Source of the DNA: Aerococcus sp. HMSC062A02
GTDB lineage: Bacteria > Bacillota > Bacilli > Lactobacillales > Aerococcaceae
Assembly (NCBI RefSeq): GCF_001809535.1
Contig: NZ_KV797928.1
Span: forward strand, 1 to 63,693
Length of the DNA stretch: 63,693 nucleotides
Direction of reading: 5' to 3'
In this document: in pieces, positions 26,582-34,581 of the stretch
Layout of the letters: every line of letters starts with the position of its first letter
How positions within the stretch are numbered: the first letter of the stretch is position 1
Program-made: the position numbers and the translations under genes
The notes under the pieces: model-generated
What the model was told of the DNA's origin: nothing
What the model saw: the letters and a program-made list of their open reading frames with translations, nothing else
Database searches by the model: none

Positions 26582-27478
26582 ATGCCAGCTGTAGAGAGCG
26601 ATTTAAGTCAACTGATTACAGGGACTCCCCTGGTGAAATTGCAACGGTCAACCCCCTACCGTGCAGCGGATGTCTATGTCAAACTCGAAAACCGTAATTT
26701 GACAGGTAGTGGGCGCGACCGGGCAGCCTTAAACATGCTGGAGTTTAAGGAGGCAGAAGGCGCCTTTGCTGAGAAGCGAGCCTTTGTAGGGATCGACGAC
26801 GGTTATTTCGGCCTCAGCCTGGCTAGCCTAGCTGCCATCCGGGGCTTCGATGCGGTCATCTTTCGCAGCCAGGCTTGGCAGCCAGCAGTGACGGAAAAAA
26901 TCCAAGACTTAGGTGCCCACTTAGAAATGCTGGATGACCAGCTGACTTTTACGGAACAGATCGAGGCAGCTAGGACCTATGCCCTGGCCCATGACCTGCC
27001 CTTCCTAGATCCCTTCTCTGACCTAGCAAATCCAAGCATCCATGCAGTAACGACAGGCCCTGAGATTATTGAATCCCTGGGCCGGGTGCCGGATGCCTTT
27101 GTGGCGGGAGTTGGAACAGGTGGCACCCTGACTGGAGTCGCCCAGGCTCTCCGTGAACAGAAGGAAGAGGTCGGCATCTACGCCGTGGAGCCCGCCCAAG
27201 CTGCTGTCCTTTCAGGAGAAAGTGCCGGACACCACTACTTATCAGGCATCGGCTACGGTTTCATCCCAACCAGCCTGGACCGGGCTTGCTTCGACCAGGC
27301 TATTGTAGTGGATGAGACGAAGGCTTTACATTGCCAGCGTGCTTTAGCCATTAACGAGGGTCTGATCGTAGACTCTGGGAGTGGGGCCGCCGTTGCCGGA
27401 GCAATCGCCCTGGCTGAGCGTTTAGGCCAGGACCGGCAAGTGGTGGTTAGCGTGACTGCTAGCTATGACGCCCTATAA
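26582..27478 (+). CDS. Cysteine synthase-like protein lacking the PLP lysine
   Basis: 298 residues from ATG 26582 (GGAGGA in front; GTG 26570 is less likely). The fold-type II PLP enzyme pattern of CysK/CBS is clear: TGTPLVKLQR at the start, VYVKLENRN (32-39), VGTGGTLTG (177-185, the phosphate-binding loop) and SGSGAAVAGA near the end. The lysine that forms the Schiff base in NPxxSVKDR is replaced: the region reads NLTGSGRDR, with Arg45 at the lysine position. The substrate loop TSGNTG is IDDGYFG (71-77). It is therefore unlikely to be a cysteine synthase. The gene lies where cysK lies in Bacillus (hslO-cysK). A regulatory or scaffold role is possible. Confidence 0.82.
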   Translation: MPAVESDLSQLITGTPLVKLQRSTPYRAADVYVKLENRNLTGSGRDRAALNMLEFKEAEGAFAEKRAFVGIDDGYFGLSLASLAAIRGFDAVIFRSQAWQPAVTEKIQDLGAHLEMLDDQLTFTEQIEAARTYALAHDLPFLDPFSDLANPSIHAVTTGPEIIESLGRVPDAFVAGVGTGGTLTGVAQALREQKEEVGIYAVEPAQAAVLSGESAGHHYLSGIGYGFIPTSLDRACFDQAIVVDETKALHCQRALAINEGLIVDSGSGAAVAGAIALAERLGQDRQVVVSVTASYDAL

Positions 27479-27490
27479 AAATAAAAACAA

Positions 27491-27518
27491 GTAGAAGCTG
27501 GGGCATCCCGGCTTCTTT
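27491..27518 (+). terminator. Weak terminator after the CysK-like gene
   Basis: AGAAGCTGGG-gcat-CCCGGCTTCTTTGT forms a stable stem with a short T-run. Confidence 0.6.
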
Positions 27519-27553
27519 GTACGAAAGAACGAATCAAGGAAAAAGGTGACTGA

Positions 27554-28549
27554 ATGATAAAAATAGGAAATATTGATATTGCCAATCCTATCGCCGTTGC
27601 TCCCATGGCTGGCATCTCCAATGCGGCTTTCCGGGTAATGGTCAAGGAGATGGGCGCGGGGCTGGTAGTCTGCGAGATGATCTCCGACCAAGGGATCCAC
27701 TACCGCAATAAGAAGACCCTGTCCATGCTCCATATTGAAGAGAGCGAATGGCCGCTCTCTGTTCAGATCTTCGGTGGGTCTGAAGAGTCTCTGGCTGAGG
27801 CCGCCCGCTTCGTCCAAGATAATACCAAGGCAGCGATCATCGACATCAACATGGGTTGCCCCGTCAATAAGGTTGTGAAGACCGATGCAGGCGCCCGCTG
27901 CCTCTTGGATCCAGAAGAAGTCCATGGCCGGGTTAAAGCAGTCGTGGATGCAGTGGACCTGCCTGTTTCAGTCAAGATGCGGACGGGCTGGGACGCTGAC
28001 CATATCCTAGCCAAGGAGAATGCCCGAGCCGCCCAGGAAGCAGGCGTCTCTATGATTGCCATGCACGGACGGACCCGCGAGCAGATGTACCGCGGCCATG
28101 CTGACTGGGATATCATTGCTGAAGTGGCCCAGGAATTGACCGTACCCTTCTACGGCAATGGCGATATCCGGACCCCTGAAGAAGCCAAGGCGGCCCTAGA
28201 TAATTATGGCGTCGATGGCGTCATGGTCGGTCGGGCCTGCCTGGGCGATCCTTTCATCATCCAACGCATGGTCCACTACCTAGAGACCGGCGAACTCCTG
28301 CCAGAGAAGAAGGGATCTGAACGGATCGATGAAGCCCTGGACCACTTGCGACGCCTAGTTGACCTCAAGGGAGAAGTCATCGGTGTCAAAGAATTCCGTG
28401 GTCTGGTGAGCTACTATCTCAAAGGGATTTCCCGGGCCTCCAAGGTGAAACTGGCCTGTACCCAAGCGGATACTTACGATGAAGTTGTGGGTCTGCTCAG
28501 CCAGTTCCAAGAACAAGTCTTAGAACGCGAAGCAAAAGAAGGGCGTTAG
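27554..28549 (+). CDS. dusB: tRNA-dihydrouridine synthase
   Basis: A 331-residue FMN enzyme that reduces uridine in the tRNA D-loop. The TIM barrel has APMAGISNAAFR (residues 16-27) at the FMN site, VQIFGGSEESLAEAA, DINMGCPVNKV with the catalytic Cys, VKMRTGWD and GNGDIRTPEEA/GVDGVMVGRACLGDPFI. A helical C-terminal domain follows. ATG 27554 follows AAGGTGA. Bacillus has the same dusB-lysS pair. Confidence 0.96.
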   Translation: MIKIGNIDIANPIAVAPMAGISNAAFRVMVKEMGAGLVVCEMISDQGIHYRNKKTLSMLHIEESEWPLSVQIFGGSEESLAEAARFVQDNTKAAIIDINMGCPVNKVVKTDAGARCLLDPEEVHGRVKAVVDAVDLPVSVKMRTGWDADHILAKENARAAQEAGVSMIAMHGRTREQMYRGHADWDIIAEVAQELTVPFYGNGDIRTPEEAKAALDNYGVDGVMVGRACLGDPFIIQRMVHYLETGELLPEKKGSERIDEALDHLRRLVDLKGEVIGVKEFRGLVSYYLKGISRASKVKLACTQADTYDEVVGLLSQFQEQVLEREAKEGR

Positions 28550-28559
28550 GTCCAAATAG

Positions 28560-30146
<1,587 letters not shown>

Positions 30147-30160
30147 TTGATAGTAAAGAA

Positions 30161-30198
30161 AAAGACCAGCACGCCTTTTGCGTGGCTGGTCTTTTTTT
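30161..30198 (+). terminator. lysS terminator
   Basis: AAAGACCAGCACGC-ctttt-GCGTGGCTGGTC followed by TTTTTTT. Confidence 0.92.
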
Positions 30199-30282
30199 GC
30201 TTGGGAAGATGGTGTGTGGAGAGCAGGTCTTTCAAAGCTGTTTCACTGTTTTTCAAAAGAAAAGTGAATGAAAAACTTATCA

Positions 30283-30311
30283 TAGACAAATTAAAATGCA
30301 TTATATATAAT
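30283..30311 (+). promoter_or_regulatory. Promoter of the kinase-regulator operon
   Basis: TAGACA (30283-30288), 17-base spacer, TATAAT (30306-30311). The start would be about 10 bases before the ribosome site AAGGAGG at 30328-30334. Confidence 0.65.
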
Positions 30312-30383
30312 ATGACTATAATAGAGTAAGGAGGTTATTATATCTTTATATTATGCCAACAACTAGTTACCTTCTTTGCTATT

Positions 30384-31601
30384 TTGGTCATTAGTCAAAA
30401 TAAACTAAGTGTCCAACGATCAATTTATGGTCTCGCAGTTATTATTGCAGCAATTTTTTTATATCATATCGGCTCCATATACACCGTGTTTATCCTAATG
30501 TTTATTTGGGCGACTGTTGGCTATTTAGCTGGAGATAGTTGGCCAAAAAGTATTTTTTCGGTCACATATGCCTTTATACTTCTTGGCCTAAGTGAATACA
30601 TGACTAACTTGTATTTCATTAAGGACCCCTACCTTAGTCAAACAATACAAAATCATCTAATTGTTTTTTCAATAGTCTATCTAATCTTAATTGGCCTTTT
30701 TCACTGCCTTCTTATTCGAATTAAGAAAAGAAAGCAAAAAAAAATAGTACTCTATTTAGGAATTTTTATCTTAATTACGGGTTATAGTTCTATGCTTATG
30801 GGAGTATCTTTAGACAATTCTTCTTTCTTGAGTCAATCCCATTTACTCTTGTTAATGATTTACGGATTAATAAGCATTTCCTTTCTATTTGTTTATTCAA
30901 ATTGTGGACAAAATAACCATGAATTAAATCAAAAAGAAAAGGAGATCGATCACTTAAAAAAATATACTCTCCAGCTAGAACAAGACTATACAAATTTGAA
31001 TTCTTTTAAGCATGATTATGCAAATATTTTGGCTTCTTTAGAGGGGTATATTCATGGTGATAACTCTCAAGAGCTCAAAGAATTCTTCTTTAATGAATTA
31101 AGAACGGTATCGACCCCTCATTTACCATATGACTCTGATTTGACTCCGCTTAGATATCTTAAAGTTCCCGCAATAAAGGGACTTTTGGTGAATAAATTAG
31201 TTCGCCTTCATGAGAGGAGGATCTCTTTTAATCTGGAGATAAAAGCAGAAATTTCGCAACTACATATGGAAACGATTGATTTTATTCGATTATTAGGTAA
31301 TTTATTAGATAACGCTATTGAAGAATTAGAAAGACTAGAGGATGGCATATTAACAATCGTTATCTTCGAGCTAGATTCTTCGCTCCATGTGATTGTTAAA
31401 AATCCTTGCCAAAAGACCATTCCTCACCTCTCGCAATTAAAAGAAAAAGGATTTTCTACAAAGGCTAAACATCAAGGCTTTGGTTTATTTAATATAGAAA
31501 AAATTGTTCAACGCTATTCTAATGTCAATTTACAGACTGAAATAATTGATTATCATTTTGTCCAACATTTGATCATAAGAAAGGAGTTTAACAGTGATTA
31601 G
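30384..31601 (+). CDS. AgrC/ComD-type sensor histidine kinase (HPK10 subfamily)
   Basis: About 405 residues from TTG 30384. The N-terminal half has six or so hydrophobic segments (about 14-32, 33-50, 55-75, 92-110, 120-142, 152-172). A coiled coil (178-205) leads to the H box FKHDYANIL with His210, typical of peptide-pheromone kinases. The GHKL ATPase follows, with N box NLLDNAIEE (306-314) and G box GFGLFNI (about 365-371). The true start is uncertain. The only good ribosome site (AAGGAGG, 30328-30334) points to ATC 30342, which adds 14 residues in frame and lengthens the first membrane helix; TTG 30384 has no ribosome site. It overlaps the response regulator gene by 8 bases. The region is visibly AT-rich compared with its neighbours. 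Confidence 0.9.
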   Translation: MVISQNKLSVQRSIYGLAVIIAAIFLYHIGSIYTVFILMFIWATVGYLAGDSWPKSIFSVTYAFILLGLSEYMTNLYFIKDPYLSQTIQNHLIVFSIVYLILIGLFHCLLIRIKKRKQKKIVLYLGIFILITGYSSMLMGVSLDNSSFLSQSHLLLLMIYGLISISFLFVYSNCGQNNHELNQKEKEIDHLKKYTLQLEQDYTNLNSFKHDYANILASLEGYIHGDNSQELKEFFFNELRTVSTPHLPYDSDLTPLRYLKVPAIKGLLVNKLVRLHERRISFNLEIKAEISQLHMETIDFIRLLGNLLDNAIEELERLEDGILTIVIFELDSSLHVIVKNPCQKTIPHLSQLKEKGFSTKAKHQGFGLFNIEKIVQRYSNVNLQTEIIDYHFVQHLIIRKEFNSD

Positions 31602-32325
31602 TATTTTTATTTGTGAAGATAATAAACAGGAGCTAGAAAATATTAAGACTTGTATTGAAAATTATGTAATGATCAATGCTTTGGATATGAAGGTCGAACT
31701 TGCTACGGATGACCCGGTTAGCTTACTAAACCATGTCAAAAGACAATCAAGAGGAAATAATCTCTATTTCTTAGATATTGATCTGGGCAATGATACGATA
31801 GGGGGTATCCAACTTGCTGCAAGTATACGTTCATTTGATGTGCTTAGTCCCATTGTTTTTGTAACAAGTCATGATGAATTAGTCTTAACTACCTTTAAAC
31901 ATGCTGTGGAAGCGCTTGGCTATATCATAAAGGATGGCCCAGATTCTTGTGCTGGTCAAATTAGGCAAATACTTGATTTAGTTAATAAGCGGTATCTAAC
32001 TAATCCTAATAATTATCGCGTCTTTACCGTTCGCTGTGAAGATAGTGTCCGTATATTTAACGTCAATGATATTATTTATTTTCAAACGTCTGATACTCAC
32101 CGTGTCATTATGACCCATAATAAAGGGCAAATTGAATTTAGAATGTCTATGAAGGAAGTTGAAAAGGCTGATCCTGATTTTATAAGGTGTCATGAGTCCT
32201 TTATAGTTAATAGAAGCCATATATCAGAGATCAGTAAATCAAAGCGACTTCTAAAATTGTCAAATGGGTCAATATGTGAGATGTCTTTTAGGCGTATGAA
32301 ACAGGTGCTGGATGCTATAAATTAG
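31594..32325 (+). CDS. LytTR-family response regulator (AgrA/ComE-like)
   Basis: 243 residues. The receiver domain (1-120) has the acidic pair Glu8-Asp9 and the phospho-acceptor Asp61 in YFLDIDLG. The LytTR DNA-binding domain (about 145-240) shows FTVRCEDSVRIFNVNDIIYFQT, FRMSMKEVE and FIRCHESFIVNRSHI. Such regulators pair with HPK10 kinases in peptide quorum sensing (AgrCA, ComDE, BlpHR). It starts at GTG 31594 inside the kinase gene, with AGGAG upstream. The likely target is the ABC/peptide operon immediately downstream. Confidence 0.93.
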   Translation: MISIFICEDNKQELENIKTCIENYVMINALDMKVELATDDPVSLLNHVKRQSRGNNLYFLDIDLGNDTIGGIQLAASIRSFDVLSPIVFVTSHDELVLTTFKHAVEALGYIIKDGPDSCAGQIRQILDLVNKRYLTNPNNYRVFTVRCEDSVRIFNVNDIIYFQTSDTHRVIMTHNKGQIEFRMSMKEVEKADPDFIRCHESFIVNRSHISEISKSKRLLKLSNGSICEMSFRRMKQVLDAIN

Positions 32326-32357
32326 CAAAGTCTGACTATTTAAATGAAATATTTTCA

Positions 32358-32410
32358 TGAGCTATTCGATTAACGAAGTATTGGTCGTTATTTGAATAGT
32401 TTTTGTTTTA
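32358..32410 (+). terminator. Probable terminator after the regulator gene
   Basis: CTATTCgattAACG-aagtattggt-CGTTatttGAATAG followed by TTTTTGTTTT, about 35 bases after the stop. Confidence 0.6.
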
Positions 32411-32439
32411 ATAAATACTACTTGCGTTAATAGATTTTT

Positions 32440-32505
32440 ACAGTTTTTACGTATATCTAAACATCTACGCCAATAAAATCATTATGAAATATTTCACTTT
32501 ATAAT
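32440..32505 (+). promoter_or_regulatory. Putative LytTR operator and activated promoter
   Basis: Two similar 9-base boxes, ACAGTTTTT (32440-32448) and ACATCTACG (32461-32469), lie 21 bases apart, two helical turns, as in AgrA/ComE sites. A TATAAT (32500-32505) lies downstream without a recognisable -35, as expected for activator-dependent promoters. The second box would fall around -50. The match is by pattern only. Confidence 0.4.
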
Positions 32506-32571
32506 ATATGTAAAAGGTTCAATCTATTGATATAGAGGTAAAGTAAGGAAATTATTCTAGAAGGGACAGTT

Positions 32572-33420
32572 ATGACATCAAAACAAGACAATATTATAAG
32601 TGTTAAAAACCTATCCAAACGCTTTAAGGATACGGTGGCTCTTGACCAGATTAGTTTTTCTATCAAGAAAGGCGAAATCTTAGGTTTCCTAGGGCCTTCC
32701 GGGTCAGGCAAGACGACAACCATCAATATCCTCACCAAGCAACTTGCGCCAGACCAGGGGGATATCTATATCCTAGGCAAGACTGTCGGCCAGTTAAATT
32801 CAAATGATTTCAAGAATATAGGCATTATGAGTGACACCAGCGGCTACTATGAAAAGCTTTCCTTATTGGATAACCTTAGGACTTATGCGGATATCTTAAA
32901 GGCTGATTACGACTATGTTGACGCCTTATTAAAAGAACTGGACCTCTATGAAGACCGTGATAAGCCGGCTGAGAAATTATCAACAGGTATGAAAAAGAGG
33001 ATGCTACTCATCCGCGCCATCCTAAACAAACCTGACTTGCTCTTTCTTGATGAACCCACCAGTGGCTTAGACCCTAGTACTTCAAGGAAAGTCCACCGCT
33101 TGCTCGCTCGCTTAAAAGACCAAGGAACCAGCATCTTCTTTACCACCCATGACATGGACGAAGCGGAAAAGTTATGCGACAACTTAGTTTTATTAAACAA
33201 GGGGCAGATTGTTGAAGAAGGTGCCCCTGAAGATATTATTCTGGCCCACACCACAGACCGCCAAGTTCGTTTAACTTATGCCGATAAAAGCAGTCAACAA
33301 TTAGCCTTCGACGACTATGACCCTGATTTGACCAAGCAAGGCGTTGTCGCCGTCCATTCATGTGAACCAACGCTAGAAGACATCTTTATTCAAGTAACAG
33401 GAGAATCTTTATATGACTAA
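32572..33420 (+). CDS. ABC transporter ATP-binding protein
   Basis: A 282-residue ATPase subunit. Walker A is GPSGSGKT (41-48), signature LSTGMKKRM (136-144), Walker B LLFLDEPTSGLD (156-167), then FFTTHDMDEAEKLCD with the switch His. A C-terminal extension (about 215-282) is typical of ABC-2 type exporters that handle drugs or peptides (for example the BcrA and CcmA-like groups). It follows the putative LytTR-controlled promoter and overlaps the permease gene by 8 bases. In this context it may export the downstream mini-peptides, or give immunity to them. Confidence 0.95.
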   Translation: MTSKQDNIISVKNLSKRFKDTVALDQISFSIKKGEILGFLGPSGSGKTTTINILTKQLAPDQGDIYILGKTVGQLNSNDFKNIGIMSDTSGYYEKLSLLDNLRTYADILKADYDYVDALLKELDLYEDRDKPAEKLSTGMKKRMLLIRAILNKPDLLFLDEPTSGLDPSTSRKVHRLLARLKDQGTSIFFTTHDMDEAEKLCDNLVLLNKGQIVEEGAPEDIILAHTTDRQVRLTYADKSSQQLAFDDYDPDLTKQGVVAVHSCEPTLEDIFIQVTGESLYD

Positions 33421-34108
33421 TACCATTACATCTCTGATTAAACTCAGATCAAAACTTATTCTGAAAACACCCAATACCCTAGTTCTCCTCTTAATGCCCC
33501 TCGGCTTTTCTCTGCTTTATAACGGGATGTTAAATAATAATGGAGAAAATGGTAGTGAAATCCTCTTTATTAGCTTGACCTTTACTTTTGGCCTCTCGAT
33601 CGGAACTCTGATTACTAGCACAATCGGGGAAGAAAAAGAGAAAAACAGTTTGCGTTCCTTACGCTTAATTGGTGTTAAGAGTAGTGAATATATATTAGCT
33701 ACTATCTTTTATCCTAGTGTAATTAGTCTCTTAGCGATTATCTTATATCCCGTCTTAATTGACGGTTGCAATTTAAGAGAGATGTCGCTTAACTACTTCG
33801 TCATCAGCGCCCTCACTGCCCTAGCCTGTATCCTATTCTATTTCTTGATTGCCTGGCTTTCATCCACTCAGTCTCAAGGGCAGATCAATAGTATCTTGGC
33901 CATGGTCCTGATTACTCTCGTTCCTATGTTCTCCCAAATGAATGAAACTCTACAATCTATCAATGAATATTCCTTCATGGCTGCCTTAACCCAGCTCTTG
34001 TCCGAACAAAAGCAAGTCCAAATAGCTGATAGTAGTTCCATTGGCTTAGTCATTTGGATCATCAGCCTCTTTATTGCCAATATTCTCTTTTACCGTAAGA
34101 AAGCTTAA
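33413..34108 (+). CDS. ABC-2 type transporter permease
   Basis: 231 residues with six hydrophobic segments (about 20-38, 50-70, 95-117, 127-147, 157-175, 203-225), the usual number for an ABC-2 permease that works as a dimer with the ATPase. EEKEKNSLRSLRLIGVKSSEYILA (between segments 2 and 3) is the coupling-helix region common to the family. No peptidase domain is present in either ABC gene, so substrates would not have a double-glycine leader removed here. It begins within the end of the ATPase gene. Confidence 0.92.
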   Translation: MTNTITSLIKLRSKLILKTPNTLVLLLMPLGFSLLYNGMLNNNGENGSEILFISLTFTFGLSIGTLITSTIGEEKEKNSLRSLRLIGVKSSEYILATIFYPSVISLLAIILYPVLIDGCNLREMSLNYFVISALTALACILFYFLIAWLSSTQSQGQINSILAMVLITLVPMFSQMNETLQSINEYSFMAALTQLLSEQKQVQIADSSSIGLVIWIISLFIANILFYRKKA

Positions 34109-34141
34109 TATTTATCCCAGCATTGAAAGGAGGTGAGGAGC

Positions 34142-34204
34142 ATGGTTGGAGCCTTTGTTGTTGGAGTAGCAGTTGGAGTAGCCACTTATGTTGTTGCTTC
34201 GTAA
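34142..34204 (+). CDS. Leaderless hydrophobic mini-peptide 1 (20 residues)
   Basis: Sequence MVGAFVVGVAVGVATYVVAS. It has no charged residues and contains regularly spaced small residues, mostly Gly/Ala (G3, G8, A10, G12), as in a packed membrane helix. It has one of the strongest ribosome sites in the window (AAAGGAGGTGAGG directly upstream), 33 bases after the permease stop. It is too short for standard gene finders. Possible roles are a secreted peptide pheromone or leaderless bacteriocin exported by the ABC pair, a small membrane regulator, or a type I-like toxin. The strong ribosome site and its pairing with a second peptide argue that it is translated. Confidence 0.7.
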   Translation: MVGAFVVGVAVGVATYVVAS

Positions 34205-34238
34205 TGGTTGATCTTTTATTTAGAAAGGAGGGAATAGC

Positions 34239-34304
34239 ATGGCTGTAGCATTTGCAGCAGGTTTTGTTGTTGGCTTTGGAGGCGCTGCTCTTCTATTAAA
34301 TTAG
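34239..34304 (+). CDS. Leaderless hydrophobic mini-peptide 2 (21 residues)
   Basis: It begins MAVAFAAGFVVGFGGAA and ends LLLN, is uncharged, and is Gly/Ala-rich with G8, G12, G14 and G15. It is similar in style to peptide 1 (AF..G.VVG pattern). It has a strong ribosome site (AAAGGAGGG) 34 bases after the first peptide's stop. Two-peptide pairs of this size occur among leaderless bacteriocins and short hydrophobic signal peptides, but I cannot match this one to a named family. It is followed by a terminator. Confidence 0.7.
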   Translation: MAVAFAAGFVVGFGGAALLLN

Positions 34305-34320
34305 ATATAATTACTAAAAT

Positions 34321-34378
34321 AAAAAGAATCTCGTATAGAAATGGCGTTCGATTCCAATTTTCTATACAAGATTCTTTT
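34321..34378 (+). terminator. Terminator of the ABC/peptide operon
   Basis: AAGAATCTcGTATAGAAA...TTCTATACaAGATTCTTTTCTT, 17 bases after the second peptide. Confidence 0.85.
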
Positions 34379-34581
34379 CTTATTGTAACATAGAATATTA
34401 ATTCAATCATAACAATCAGCAGCACAAGAGCAATTCTGCTTTTTTGCGTGGTCAAGTTTAATGACATTGTCAAGAAAAGATTACAATTTGTTAACAAATA
34501 CTTTAATAGCCCTAATCTTCTTTCGAATTCGATATAATAAGTGTACGCAAGAATATTAATAAGAATTAGGAGAGTTAAAGT

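Noticed and set aside
30353-30394. 13-codon peptide MPTTSYLLCYFGH upstream of the kinase
   Set aside because: The ribosome site is 18 bases away and the frame overlaps the kinase; it is less likely than an ATC start for the kinase.
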